From Carposina sasakii (Eukaryota; Arthropoda; Insecta; Lepidoptera; Carposinidae): a stretch of 64,000 nt of DNA. The stretch lies in NCBI GenBank assembly GCA_014607495.2, contig CP053167.1, positions 5,766,001 through 5,830,000 of the forward strand, given 5' to 3'. Of the stretch, positions 1-11,472 are shown one piece after another. The first letter of the stretch is position 1. Every line of letters starts with the position of its first letter. Made by a program: the position numbers and the translations under genes. The notes under the pieces were generated by a model. The model was not told the origin of the DNA. It was given only the letters and a program-made list of their open reading frames with translations, and did no database searches.

Positions 1-58
1 CCGATCCGTAGTTTAAAAGATCTAAGCATACCATAGGGACAGACAGACAGCGGGAAAC
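1..58 (-). repeat. Family A repeat fragment
   Basis: Read on the minus strand, this gives a CTGTCTGTCTGTCC run followed by ATGCTTAGATCTTT and AAACTA. The same order of motifs occurs at 21240-21300. It is a truncated copy of that interspersed repeat and is cut by the window edge. No coding content. Confidence 0.55.
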
Positions 59-60
59 GA

Positions 61-176
61 ATTTGTTTAATGTACACCATACAATTTTAACAAAAAGTTT
101 ATTGAAAAAAGAAAAAAGGCGTGCTTATCTCTAAAAGCTTTTTCTTCCAGCATACCTACCATTGTTATTGATAAGT
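61..176 (-). mobile_element. LINE 3'-tail fragment
   Basis: On the minus strand this runs from a GCTGGAAGAAA motif through GAGATAAGCACGCC to a T/A-rich end. It matches the arrangement at 9432-9543 and 46675-46800, where the same motifs lead into an AATAAAGAAT polyadenylation-like end. This looks like the 3' untranslated tail of a lepidopteran non-LTR retrotransposon. The inference rests on shared motifs; no reverse transcriptase sequence is present. Confidence 0.45.
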
Positions 177-187
177 TTTATACATGT

Positions 188-360
188 TACTAGCGGACGA
201 CCACGACTTCGTCCGCGTGGTACTTTAGGATTCCCGTTACGAGAATTTCTCGTATTTCTGATTCCCGTGGAAATTTCAGAATATCCTTAATTCAAAAACA
301 TAGGAGTTTACTTCCAATCCCCATTTTACCCCCTTAGGGGTGTAGTTTTGTAAATCTTAG
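188..360 (+). repeat. Family Z repeat fragment
   Basis: It contains CTAGCGGACGACC followed by CGACTTCGTCCGCG, the hallmark of a very common lepidopteran interspersed repeat. More complete members are at 30046-30252 and 38226-38435. The AT-rich region after about 240 resembles the stretch after 8046 and may belong to the same repeat. Confidence 0.5.
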
Positions 361-420
361 CGGATGTCTACTTAAGTTTTCTTGATTAATCTGTGAGTGG
401 TAGGTATTTCGCTTTGTGTT

Positions 421-1104
421 AACGACGATCTAAACATAACGACTCGAACAAATTCCTTTGAAAAGCTCTATTTCAATCATCAACAAAACTCATATCTTAA
501 TAGTGATATAATACAGATAAATACCAAACACTAGGACTCTGTACGAGTAAAATTTGTAAACGATGACCTAAAATTAACTAACAAAGCTAAGCCTCAGTTT
601 GTCTGCTATAAAACCACATGACCTTTAACAAACACATTAGCCAAAATAAATTACTTATTGCCAGTCGCTATGCCATTTATTTTATCCGTGGCTGTGAAAA
701 AAATGCATTACCTATTAATCATTGTCTTTACGCTTCTACAATTACATGGATTTATGTAAAGGATGCTAGTTTAAATAGGCTATAGCATGGTACATAGATA
801 GTAGTATAACGTCTTTTTGACATTTTACGCATCATGCTTTTAGTACTAATATTCTTTATTAGTTCACAGCACCGGAATGTAAATACTATAACAATTACAT
901 TATTTCTAAGACATTCATAGTGCTTTTTTGAATCTTAAATAAACTACGAGTGATCGAAAGTCCTAGTTAAAATCCTCGGTCACATATAAACGCACGTTTT
1001 TATTTTGACAGTTAAATGTAAATATGCCAATAGGCTAATTTAGCCTAAACAAAATATCTTTTTTCACAGGTATTTAGAACATGTTTACTCATTATGCTTC
1101 TTTA
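421..1104. other. No recognisable feature
   Basis: AT-rich sequence with no open frame of note and no repeat I recognise. Confidence 0.5.
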
Positions 1105-1106
1105 TA

Positions 1107-1430
1107 CAGGGTGATTTTTGGTCGTCAACGTTTCCGAAAACTACGAAATCTCATCATCACGATCATTTTTTTCCATGGAAGTATACCTGGGAAGTGTCTG
1201 GTTCCCAAGATATTAGGGTCCAAAGTTGAGTAAATAGACTGCGTTTGCACATAGACGCACGTAACAAGATTTTTTCACGAGAAATAATTAATATCTGTAT
1301 ATGAAAAAACTAGCATAAACACTGGACACTATAAATTTTGCCCGATCAAGTAATAATATTTTTTTTAATTTACATCGTTTCCCACCATTTTTTTTGGCTT
1401 CGTTAAGAGTGGCAACGAAAAAACACCCTG
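1107..1430 (+). mobile_element. Family M mariner-type MITE, copy 1
   Basis: The ends are CAGGGTGATTTTTGGT and, inverted, CAGGGTGTTTTTTCGTTGCC, giving an imperfect terminal inverted repeat of roughly 20 bp. TA flanks the element on both sides (1105-1106 and 1431-1432). TA target duplication with CAGGGTG ends is typical of Tc1/mariner-derived MITEs. There is no transposase frame. This copy is 324 bp, about 55 bp shorter than the 373-382 bp copies at 26239 and 62470. It lacks an internal block that ends in GTATAGAGTACGTACCC. Confidence 0.75.
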
Positions 1431-1724
1431 TATATGAAACAAATTATTTGATCTTTACTATTTATCTTACGCTATGAATGTGGTTTGGTCGATAATTGCG
1501 TGGGAAGTGCAAAGTTACATGATTTTTGATTACGCTCATAAACGGACTTACTTATAAGGAATACTAACAAATTTACCTTTAAAGTTCATGGTGGGATTGT
1601 TGTGACTTTTGAGAACTTTAGTTTACAACTAAGTTTTAGATTCAGTTGTTCAAAGCACTTGTTAAGGAGGCATGGCAATGGAATCCTGTCATTTGTATGG
1701 TTAGATCTTATCATTTCATAATTT

Positions 1725-1930
1725 ATAAAATTATTAATAAAGAAACGGAAAAAATTCTTTACCCGAGTAGGAATCGAACCCACGACCACTGCATACCGTG
1801 CCAGCCGCTCTAATCACTGAGCTACCGGGTCAATTACTCAGATGACGAATTTTACCATCTCTTTTCTAAATTACATATTGGCAACGTTATTTTTCATCCC
1901 TATAGCTATTACACTAGCCAAATCTCATAA
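1725..1930 (-). mobile_element. Family T tRNA-like SINE (unit 1)
   Basis: Minus-strand reading gives a tRNA-like block (1761-1831) with GGTAGCTCAGTGATTAGAG (A box) and GGTTCGATTCC (B box, 1770-1780). It is followed by an A/T tail ending TTTATTAATAATTTTAT. About 100 bp upstream of the tRNA-like block also matches the repeat at 34300-34423. The acceptor-stem-like ends GACCCGG and CCGAGT/CGGGT pair only partly and intron/CCA features are absent, so this is a retroposed tRNA derivative rather than a working tRNA gene. Confidence 0.7.
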
Positions 1931-1968
1931 TTTAACAAGTGACAGTTGCCGTGTAGAATAGCCCCACC

Positions 1969-2190
1969 CATGTCTGCCCGTGGGCTTTGTACGAGACGAT
2001 TAAGGGTTTCCGGGAGGTGGGCAGCTATACCTCCTTTGTTGACCACATAGTCCAAAAATCACAATGCGATCACCAACCCGCCTGCCTAGCGGGTGACTAT
2101 AGGCTAAAACCCCCTACGGCAGTAATCTTCTGGCGTGCCCTGGGGGATGCCTAGGTCCAGCGGATTGCAATATGCTGACGTGTGTGTATG
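1969..2190 (+). repeat. Family L repeat, near full length (unit 1)
   Basis: Starts CATGTCTGCCCGTGGG and proceeds through GGTTTCCGGGAGGTG, GATCACCAACCCGCCTGCC and GGCGTGCCCTGGGGGATGCC to a TTGCAATATGCTGA end. This is one of the commonest interspersed repeats in moths and butterflies and usually ends in a GAT-rich microsatellite. Here that tail has become GTGTGTGTATG. Other members in this window are at 9718, 30605, 31632, 46978, 49495 and 51380. Confidence 0.65.
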
Positions 2191-5100
2191 AGTTAGGTAC
2201 CATTACTTTTGGGGTGGCGTAAAAGCACTAGTATAAATTGCCAATTGAAAAAATATTACAGCATTTCGGGCAAGATTTTTCAAGAGATATGAGGAACATG
2301 AAATTGCGACCAAAACGAAAACACTTGTAGTAATTTTCGACCAAGGCTTATAAGGTGAGAATGTAAATAGTCTAGTCAGATGTATAAATATTTATTATAT
2401 ACAAAGTCCTACAGCAGAATCTATGGTTTCGAAAGTCCCAAGGACTTATAAAGATGTGTTGGACAGAGGAGAATGGTCAAATGTAAGAAGGCAATTTTGT
2501 ATTTAGTTAGTTATTACATTTCATGGCTCCATACTTGTATTTAAATTATGGTCGTTAAAGCTCTGGACGTTTACTCTGAAGTGACGATAAACGAAGTATC
2601 GGCCGAATATCGATGTGTTTCCTACTACGAACTTCCTTCGATCGGATCAGTCGCGCCGTTTATTCATTCGGTCTGATCGAACTCTATTTGACAGGTATAA
2701 GGCTAGATAATAGAAAGCTTATAATATTAGTCAATGTGAATTATTTTCTATGGTTCCGAATGAGTTGTGAACTCAGATGAATGAATCCGAAGCAATTTCG
2801 TAGTAGGGTCAAAGGCTGTCAAAGGCTTCGATTCGGTCGGGCTTCGGTCGGACCGAAAGATTCGAAAGCGGCATTTCAGAGTAGATCCCCTGATAAGTGC
2901 TGAAATATTATCCTGATTCATAACCCTTCTCATTTGTAGAAGGGGAAAAAACAAAGTTATTTAACAATGTGGTTAGAACTAACTGCAACCCGAAACTTTC
3001 AGCAACACGTCGCTAACCTAACCACATTTGGCCGCACTAAACATTGCTTAACTTTTATTATCGGTCGCATCCAGCCTTGACACCTGTGTTATTAGCAGTT
3101 GACAGATAAATAACAAGGATACAGTAAACGCCTACATTCGAACACCTGATATAAACCGAGTATTGCGAAAAACATAATGGAAGATGTCAGTAAGTCGATA
3201 CCATCACTTTAACCATCACCTGTCGATAAAGAATGAATGGGTAATATGCTTATGCGATTCCCAAATTATTTAGTTAAGGCGCTATGTAAATTATTTGCCA
3301 TGTAAGAGACGAAAAACTTAGGGAACTTGCAATTGAGACTATTACCGGATCTAGACCGGAATAGAGGCCTACTGTGTGGAGGTTCTGTGCCCTATTTAGG
3401 GGACATAGATATGGAAATCAAACAATCAGAATAAAAAAATGTTGAATTCTTCAAATTTTCTTTTCATTACTAGCAAATCGTTACAATATGGGTCCTGGCG
3501 TGTTAGATCTCGTAGTCAAATACTTAACAATCCAAATAAAGAAAAAATATTTAGTACCCAGGGCTTTACTAAAAATACATACGTTAACTGCATCTTCCGT
3601 GTAATAATAATTAATAAGGAACTTAAGATGTAGCAACTTGTCATCGATCTTTGCACCTGTCCTTGCCACGCTCACTAAACCAGACTTTGGATATCTTTCG
3701 TGTGCCTGCCTTTCTGACATCCCTTTTGTGGGTATACTATGTATGTATATAGGTATATCAGTATGTATCGGTGTAAAATTTACTCCGACAGTTGCTTAAA
3801 TATTTATATATCATAAATTCCCCAAGATTAAGATATTATCACATGAATGGGCTACATGTAATCCATTGGGAACCAGTGCCTTATACGATATCATTGGAAT
3901 TGAATGCGAGTTTTTTGCTCCTTTTCCTCGATGTTCAAGTCGGAATCGACATTGCAAAAGCGGGTCAGACGATGGATCTGTATGGAGCATGAAGCAAATA
4001 TACAGTGGAATAGTGATAAATGTTGTTCTTTGGCAATTAAGCACGCGTGGTGACGAACAAACATAGTCATACTTTATATAAATCGGCGGAAGTATTCAAA
4101 TCACCATCCATTTTTGGCATGTCAAACTAAACTCTACGAGCACGTGGTAAGCCGACCGCCGCCGCTTTTCATTATGTGACTGGGTCAGATGGATGGTTAT
4201 ATTTTTTCACAGACATACCACAATCTAATCCGGGAACGAATGTGACATAACATTTACAATAATTATTATTAATCTGACTGAACGTTTGTGATAATACGAG
4301 TATGAAGATGTTTGGATATTACAAAAAATTACCAAACGATGGAACTTGGCAGTTATAGGTTGATGATCACATAGACGAAAATGCTATTACATCTACTATT
4401 TTCCGGGTGATTTTCACAACGATCAGATAGTCTATCTAAAGGATAAAATTTTTATCCTTTTCTTAAATTTGATCAAGATAGAGACAGCATCAAGTTTATA
4501 CCTCAGACTATATTTTATGGCTATTGGTAAACACGCCATTAAAATAAATAAAAATATTACCACAACATCTCCAGATTCGGCGGGAAAAGCTGGAAGGGTA
4601 GCAGGTGTAATTTTCTTGTAAAAATCAAAAATTATTTGTAAATGGCTTGTATGTGTCCGTAAAGTGATGTTTTCTGTAGATGAGTTATATTTTGATTACT
4701 TGTGATGTGAATCTAGTGCGTGTGCATGGTTTTATACGCAGGTAAGCTGAGTAAAACTTTAGCCGGAATACGATCTCTTCATGTAAGTTAAACAACTGCA
4801 ATTATTTTTCATTTTGACTAACTAACTAACTTTACTCTTGTTTTGTTCTTGAGGATTTTCCCGACGTTTCCATTCGTCATCATCATTATCATCCATCATA
4901 AATTCAGAAATCATTTACTAAAGACAATGGCTGTATGTGCTTAGTTCCCCTTGCCTTTCCTTCGGGATAAACTAAACAAAAAAAAACAACATCTCCACCT
5001 TGAAATGACTTCAGGGTACCGAGGATGGTACAGCCCATAATTACGGTGCAGTCTGGACAACTTGTGGTTTGCCTTACGTAATCTTAAGTCGATAATCACT

Positions 5101-6452
5101 TCTAAATGTGATTTTCGTTATAATTAGTTTTTTTAGTAAGCTTGCTAAAATATTAGTAAATATTTTACATTCAGAATTCGGATCCTGCTTCGCTTTGGCT
5201 CTGCCCAATTATAAGAAGATATGTGGTACCTACTGATATCTCTTACTTAAACCTACGTAAAGTATAAAGTTTTTATTGACTACTCGTACTACACTTCTTG
5301 GATTTAAGAAAGATACAATTTACAACAAGTTCAACACCCGTATTTATAACCAAGAAATTACTTATTGCAAATTCTTAAACTAGGTAGGTACCTATTTTAG
5401 ATATCATTACTTAATTTTTAAAAATTTCAACTGTTTTATACGTAGGTACCTACTTACATGAAAATTGTTACTAAGCAATTACTTTTACCAAAGTAAGTAA
5501 TTACTTTTTATTTATAAACATGGGTGTAGGCAAGTATAACAGAAGGGTAAGTGCTTATGCAAAATATTGAGCTCACAAAAATTACTTCTTCCACTTATTA
5601 CATAAAATGCATAAGAAAGTAAAGTATTACGATTAGATAGGTAATCAACGAAATGTCTGATGAAAAGTGGTATACCATAAGAAGAGGTCATGACCCACAC
5701 TTACATACAATTTAGCCATTCATATAACTTGTTTTTATATATTTTATTGCTATTGCGTCCACATAACTGATGGGCTGACTAATTACATTGTGTAATATAG
5801 AAACTATGCTGTTATAGAGAACGTGATAAATGCCCATATATAATTTACATCCTATGTTAACATACATATGTAGGAATTTGTTAGATACTGATACAATGAT
5901 TATATTACTCATTTAAATTAATTAGATAGCGGAAGTAGGCTCACTGCATTATAAAGTGTATTCGCTCAATCTACGTGGTTAGCTCCTGTGGATAAGTCTA
6001 CATTTTCCAAATCAATATGCCGATAATGGAGATATAATATTATTTAGTACATACATATCTATAATTATTATGTTGTCTCAAACCTTAAAGTGTTCATTGT
6101 ATTGTAGACCTTACCTGAAACAAACAATAATGAATCATTAGTTAATACATAGCACACAATAATTATATATGTTACATCAATAAAAAAACGTACTTGGCTG
6201 CATTTCACATACATGTTACAGCAAAACAAAACGTACTTAACTGCATTTCCACTATGCTACGTTGCTAAGGATGCGTTTAATATCCACAATCACAATTCAT
6301 TGACAACGTGGACCATGTTGGATATCACACGCATCCATAGCAGCGTAGCATATCTACCACATGTCTGGTGGGAAGGCAGCCTAAACAAGGTGTATTTTCT
6401 ACTTAGTCCAAGATACTTCCGGTCTAGAAATTTATTTGCTAAATATTCTATC
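2191..6452. other. Long stretch without recognised genes (unit 1)
   Basis: Nothing identifiable as a gene. Short ORFs (62-79 codons) on both strands have no recognisable motif. Around 2580-2890 there are GC-richer blocks with TCGGTC/GACCGA inversions, which could be an eroded MITE. The region includes the patch 5235-5460 that differs from unit 2. Confidence 0.5.
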
Positions 6453-6512
6453 GTCATCAGCCTATTGCAGTCCACAGCTGGACATAGGCCTCCCCCAAGG
6501 CACGCCACAAGT
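6453..6512 (-). repeat. Family L 3' fragment (unit 1)
   Basis: Contains the inverted family L 3' portion: CCTATTGCAGTCCAC, GGACATAGGCCTCCCCCA and GGCACGCCACAAG. Only the last ~60 bp of the repeat are present, the usual pattern of 5' truncation. Confidence 0.6.
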
Positions 6513-8045
6513 TACAAGTTACTTCCCTCTACTTACCTCCTAGGTAAGTTTCTTGAACTTTAATGGAAATCAGATATGGTATATGACCATGAATAGCTTA
6601 CGTGTTAGGAATATTTACTAAAGCAACATGTAGGTATTAATTTATATTATTCAACAGTCACAAAGATATAGTGACTTCAAGGGCTACAAAGAGTAACTTG
6701 TATCACGAATTCACGATATTTAAATATCTTTATATTAACATTATATTAATTAACTCATCAGTTTTAATACTTATTTACTACCTTCAGCAGTTTTGGTTAT
6801 CCCCTTTATTGAAATACAACCATATTAGTTTGTATGTATAATTTTATATATATCATAATAATTATGATAGATATAAGTATTATAAGTACTTCGAAAGTGA
6901 TATATTAAAGGGGTAAAATTATATAGGTACATAGTTTAAATAATATTTAATATATAAACAATTATATTACAATTTGCTAATGGAATTAACTTATATGGGT
7001 CAATTAGATTCACCATATTCTGCACGATTTAACGTTTCATAATATAAATATATAAACTATATAGCTTCTACGTGTGTAGGTATATAAATACACAATGTTT
7101 GTAAACAAAACAAACGCCTAAAACTTTAACTAAATTAATAAACACGTTTTATTACACATGCCAATCTCATGTGTTGAAAGACGTTCAATTTAACGGCGCA
7201 AAAAGCTTTAAAGTCTAGCCTGTGTAGATGTGACCTTTAGCAGCGGTTCAACACATGGCAATACATTTTAGACCTTTACATTAATGATCAGGGTACTTAG
7301 ACAATGGAACGATTTTTCGAGCGACAGCAAGGTTCGCTAAGATATCGAAACATAGCGGTTACACTTCATCACACGTCATTTAACGAGCGCGCTGAGATAA
7401 AGGCGCGAGATATTACAGAAAATGGTCCTTAAGAAAATGCAATGTACCAATTTCCTGAGCGACGACGAGATTCGGTAAGTTATCGAAACATTTCGACCAA
7501 TGGCGGTTAGAAATCAAAGCTTCCTATTGGAGGAAATGGTCCGAAAACTTTGCGAGCTTCGCTGTCGCTTTTACGAGCTATTTTCTTTCTTATATTCCTA
7601 AACATTTTGAATTACCTACTAGTATTACTAGTAGTAGCATGTAAAGGGTAGTAAAGATTTAAATAATAATTTGTAGTCTATTAATTTTATTAAAGACTAT
7701 TAAGTACTTATTTTATTGGCCAAATAAAAAAATAAATTGGTACATCGTCTAAGCAGCCCGCAGTGTGATGGATGACACGCTTACAGGGCACCGGAAACTA
7801 TGCAATTCAGATTTCACATACGTGTAAAACTTCACGCCTTTTAAGCTCATTAGATACTCGGCAAATCTATGATTTTATACTTACGAAATTGCAGATTATC
7901 CGTGATAAGTATTACAAAATTTTAAACATTATCTAATTTTGATAGATATACACGTTTTGCTGCCTAATATCAATGAAATATTTTAAGCTGTGTTTAACTT
8001 TAGACGTGGTTTTGTGATAATGCCAAATATGTTTATTTTTGTATC
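6513..8045. other. Stretch without recognised genes (unit 1)
   Basis: Mostly AT-rich. A GC-richer patch at about 7180-7570 includes a GCGGTTAGAAA...CTTCCTATTGGAG motif. A related motif is found in inverse orientation near 48185-48270, so part of this is probably an old interspersed repeat. No coding frame. Confidence 0.4.
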
Positions 8046-8105
8046 TAACTAGTAAACGCCCTTAGTCCACGTAAAGTTTAGAATTCCCGTTATTTACGAG
8101 TACGT
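8046..8105 (+). repeat. Family Z-like fragment (unit 1)
   Basis: AACTAGTAAACGCCCTTAGTCC followed by TTTAGAATTCCCGTTA parallels the start of the repeat at 188 (CTAGCGGACG..., TTTAGGATTCCCGTTA). Strongly diverged. Confidence 0.35.
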
Positions 8106-8306
8106 CACACAAAGAACACACCTCCAAGTTCCAAGTCTCGATGATCAGGGGCTTAAGGCTTCGCATTGCTTTGTCTACTTATTAATCATTCAGGATATAC
8201 CTATAGAATGTGATATTATACTAGAATATGTTTGGGCTATTATTTAATCAACTTATTTTTGACGTTTAGATTTTGATGAAAATTATTTTGGGGTAAAATA
8301 AATAAT

Positions 8307-8436
8307 ACATACATACATATAATCACACCTTTATCCCTTACGGGGTAGGCAGAGCACCAAGGGCCCATAGAACCACATGGTGCCACTTCTGATCAATTAT
8401 GAGGGTATAGTTGAAATGTATAAGGTCGGTTAGTAA
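8307..8436 (+). repeat. Family P repeat (unit 1)
   Basis: A short ACAT microsatellite leads into TTTATCCCTTACGGGGTAGG, CAGAGCACCAAGGGCCC and GAGGGTATAGTTGAAATG. It is the 5' two thirds of the repeat seen in full at 27813, 35139 and 54300. A widespread lepidopteran repeat in my recollection. Confidence 0.65.
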
Positions 8437-8849
8437 AATAAATAAATGTAGAGCTAAGAATTTTTACAGGCTTTTTCCTAGATGTGGGACAATATTATAA
8501 TATAATATGATAAAGTCAATGTTACTCAGTCGGCTAGGTAAAATAAGTACTAATTTAGTAACTTATTAATTAATTGTTTTTTTTTCTGATTACTTTTTTA
8601 GCGTATTTTGGGACATTACATGTGAAAATACTTAGGTAGGAAGCATCAAATCTTCCTCTACAATAGTCATTTCTGTATGTTGTGTATTCTACGTGCTGTG
8701 TTTCTGTTCTCACGACCAATCATTAGCTGTACGACTTTACTTACCCATCCAGATATAAATCGAGGTCAGTAATGTTTATACTCATCAAGTACGTACAAAG
8801 TTTGTATGACAAATGATGGTAGCCTGAAGGGCTTTGCCATCTTTACCGG

Positions 8850-9030
8850 GCTAGGTGGCGTGCGCTTATGGCGCACAACCGAAAGAGTTTAAAACTACGC
8901 GACCAATGCATCCCAGTTGCGGCTGGGATTTTGTCGCTTGGGGTTCTCCAGAACCCTTGATCTCGCACTCTTTTAAAGCGATTTGCCCGGGTACGGGGGG
9001 TTACCTCCAGGCCCGCAACCCGGAGCGTAC
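8850..9030 (-). repeat. Family K GC-rich repeat (unit 1)
   Basis: On the minus strand this reads CCGGGTTGCGGGCCTGG, AACCCCCCGTACCCGGGC and CCCAGCCGCAACTGGG. The first two motifs recur at 46845-46935. A 91-codon frame runs through it on the plus strand but shows no protein motif and is explained by the GC-rich composition. Probably a LINE-derived or other dispersed repeat. Confidence 0.45.
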
Positions 9031-9431
9031 GCTCATGATGACTCCCGACAACTTTATTTCATTTAGTCATTTTAACCTAGTTGATTTTTGCCACATCCCA
9101 GCATCCCACGGTTCCTCAATAAGCAATTGATTTTTCAAAAGTATTTAACAGCAATCAATAAATAAAGCTAGCAATAGTTTACGTAATTCGCGTTTTAAAC
9201 AAGTTTCTGTGAGAACACAAAATGGCGCCATTGTCCGAGAATTTCGTGAAAATGACACCCACAAGTTACAAAAGACCATTGTTTTGTATTGCAATAACTT
9301 AGATAACCCCGCCCTTGACGCTAAAATCATAATTAAACAGAAACATTTCATCTTTATTTAGTCATGTTACTAAATTGTAAATCGCGTGGGAAGTATCAGA
9401 GATCTCTTTGATATTGAATTCAAATAATTTC

Positions 9432-9543
9432 TGATATTCTTTATTGCACTTAACAAACGGACATTATAGTCACTTCACGTTCAAGGTACAAAGAATGTAT
9501 AAAGACGGGCTTATCTCTTAAGCAGATTTCTTCCAGCATATAC
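9432..9543 (-). mobile_element. LINE 3' tail (unit 1)
   Basis: Minus-strand order: GCTGGAAGAAATC, AAGAGATAAGCCCGTC, then AAGTGCAATAAAGAATATCA. A polyadenylation-like AATAAAG close to a sharp 3' end with a short repeat (ATATC) is the standard 3' terminus of a jockey/R1-like non-LTR element in Lepidoptera. No coding region remains. Confidence 0.55.
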
Positions 9544-9606
9544 GGTCTTGTGCACTAAAAAGAAATAAACTGCAACTAAGTAGGTACCTTTAATAAGACA
9601 TATTTA

Positions 9607-9646
9607 AATCTAATTTGTGTCATAAAAATATGACACAAATTAGATT
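9607..9646. repeat. Perfect 18-bp hairpin (unit 1)
   Basis: The arms at 9607-9624 and 9629-9646 are exact reverse complements (AATCTAATTTGTGTCATA) with a 4-bp AAAA loop. It lies directly before the fold-back fragment at 9651. It could be a small MITE or a replication-slippage product. Confidence 0.8.
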
Positions 9647-9650
9647 AGAT

Positions 9651-9712
9651 TTAGCTAGGTACACTATGGAGAACCTGTCAACAAATTTACAAACTCGAAA
9701 TCATACTTTTAT
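9651..9712 (+). mobile_element. Fragment of a fold-back MITE arm (unit 1)
   Basis: ACACTATGGAGAACCTGTC and AAACTCGAAATCAT match, with substitutions, one arm of the fold-back element at 35516-35775 (ACTGTAGAGAACCTATCC, GACTCGAAATC). Confidence 0.45.
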
Positions 9713-9717
9713 TCATA

Positions 9718-9878
9718 TCTTCTTCTTCATCTTCACCCTATTGCAGTCTACTGCTGGACGTAGGCCTCCCCCAGGGCACGCCACAAGGCTACTGCCACAG
9801 GGGGGTTTTGCCCATAGTCACCACGCTGGGCAGGCGGGTTGGTGACCGCAGTGTAATTTTCGGACTATGTTGTCAGTA
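9718..9878 (-). repeat. Family L repeat with TCTTCATC tail (unit 1)
   Basis: Inverted family L copy: a TCTTCTTCATCTTCA tail (the GAT/GAA-type 3' microsatellite), then CCTATTGCAGTCTACTGC, the CACGCCACAAGGC region, GGCAGGCGGGTTGGTGACC and TTCGGACTATGTTGTC. The 5' third is missing. Confidence 0.65.
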
Positions 9879-11100
9879 TTATTTATTATTTAGTTTTATT
9901 ATTAGTTTAATCATATAATATAAAGAAATTCTAAGAGAAATCATGAATGTTCAACCTGTTTTAAATGGAATAAGGAAATTAAAAGATTGTCAAAACACCT
10001 TCATAATCCATTGAATTTCATAAATAATATCTTCGCTCAAAAATTGCCGATACCTACTTGTTACTTAATTTTGTTATTATCTTGATATGGTTTTCGTGTT
10101 GACATGTTAAATCAATTTAATTGATTAATTAAGCCATCATTAACGTCAGCGTAAACTTTAAAATTAATTGATCAAAGTACCTATATTTACTTTTTAAAAA
10201 ATAAAGAGATGACTTCATTAGGTCCATTCTGTTTTGAGTAGGTATTTATGGATTCGGTTGGTCAGTTGGTTAATTAGGATGCTCTTGTTTTAAGTAGGTA
10301 GTCTCCAGTTTTATCTGATACAGAGATGAGATGACCCAGTGATTCTAAAGGGTTATAATGTCTCTCTAACTTGCCCCCTACAATTAAGTTAGCAATCAAA
10401 TTGGGTGGTATGAAGGAATATGGACTAAGATTGACAATCGTGGCAAAGTAATCTTACGAGTACCTTTCTAGCTAAAATATTTACGGTGCATATTCACATT
10501 TCATTATAATTCAGATATTACTAATATAAGCCCTTAAAACCTTTCACCCATCAAGCATATCCAAAAGGGCATAAGTTCATCACAATTTCATGGATAATGA
10601 ACCTTAAGCCGATGTCATAACCATAACGTAATTTATTAAATGTTAGATTTAATGACATAAAATCCCATATAGCATGTGATCAAGAATTACAATGTCTAAT
10701 TAAAGTGCAATTTGCATATGGATATTATAATTTAATTACGATTTTAATTAATTATAATATTATTGTTCGCGCGATATATAACCCGTGGTTGCGAGCATGG
10801 CGTTTAAATTCAAGCGGGGTATTATTGCTAATTTTGACGTTTCGTGTGACTGTATATCAATCCAATTACCGATTCAGTGTTGAACGTAATAAAGTTAATT
10901 TTACTTTCGCAATGGTAGCACCACTTCCATGAGTTGTCCAAAGGACGCGTCGCGCGCGGGTTCCGAATCTCTGTCATTGCCATGCTCGCATTTGGTGACT
11001 GGAAACACGCGCGCGGTTGATAAAAAAAACCCGCGTCACGTTTTTGCCATGCTACCGGTGCAGGGGTGCTACGAGTAACAGCTTTGCCTCTTTTCATCCT
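9879..11100. other. Stretch without recognised genes (unit 1)
   Basis: AT-rich to about 10740, then GC-richer with ATATATAACCCG near 10768 and a TCAGT initiator-like site near 10873. These could be chance matches to insect core promoter elements. A 12-bp motif (TGCGAGCATGGC) occurs once and again inverted about 190 bp later (near 10790 and 10980), hinting at an old MITE. No gene supported. Confidence 0.35.
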
Positions 11101-11146
11101 GGTAGAGATGTATAAAACTCGAAATGTACGACTAACATGTTTATGG

Positions 11147-11194
11147 TAACGTGTTTATTATATATTTATTATATATAACGTGTTTATTATATAT
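11147..11194 (+). repeat. Duplication junction with templated filler
   Basis: Unit 1 ends at 11158 and unit 2 starts at 11195. The 36-bp filler between them is TA-rich. The 19-mer TAACGTGTTTATTATATAT at 11147-11165, which spans the unit 1 end, is repeated exactly at 11176-11194. The filler therefore looks copied from the adjacent sequence. Confidence 0.8.
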
Positions 11195-11228
11195 ATTTGT
11201 ATGGTTAGATCTTATCATTTCATAATTT

Positions 11229-11434
11229 ATAAAATTATTAATAAAGAAACGGAAAAAATTCTTTACCCGAGTAGGAATCGAACCCACGACCACTGCATAC
11301 CGTGCCAGCCGCTCTAATCACTGAGCTACCGGGTCAATTACTCAGATGACGAATTTTACCATCTCTTTTCTAAATTACATATTGGCAACGTTATTTTTCA
11401 TCCCTATAGCTATTACACTAGCCAAATCTCATAA
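11229..11434 (-). mobile_element. Family T tRNA-like SINE (unit 2)
   Basis: Duplicate of the element at 1725-1930; the tRNA-like block is at 11265-11335. It arose by the segmental duplication, not by a second insertion. Confidence 0.7.
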
Positions 11435-11472
11435 TTTAACAAGTGACAGTTGCCGTGTAGAATAGCCCCACC

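Larger units (their letters stand above)
1691..11158 (+). repeat. Tandem segmental duplication, unit 1
   Basis: This 9468-bp segment recurs at 11195-20662 with a constant offset of 9504. Identity starts at the ATTTGTATGG at 1691 and ends at GTGTTTAT before 11158; the flanks at 1690 and 11159 differ from those of unit 2. By eye the copies match base for base over nearly the whole length. The exceptions are a patch at 5235-5460 and one further substitution at 5757 (G here, A at 15261). The unit carries the repeats listed below and no recognisable gene. Confidence 0.95.

Noticed and set aside
1761..1831. Possible working tRNA gene (minus strand)
   Set aside because: A and B boxes are present, but the acceptor stem does not pair fully, the same block recurs in several copies with a common AT tail, and two have target duplications. 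It is a SINE.
6213..6563. 116-codon plus frame, duplicated at 15717-16067
   Set aside because: Its 3' third is a family L fragment and the rest has no recognisable motif. Codons look random.
8855..9130. 91-codon plus frame, duplicated at 18359-18634
   Set aside because: It overlaps the GC-rich family K repeat, which also occurs at 46845 on the other strand. No domain or signal is visible, and identity between the units reflects the segmental duplication, not selection.
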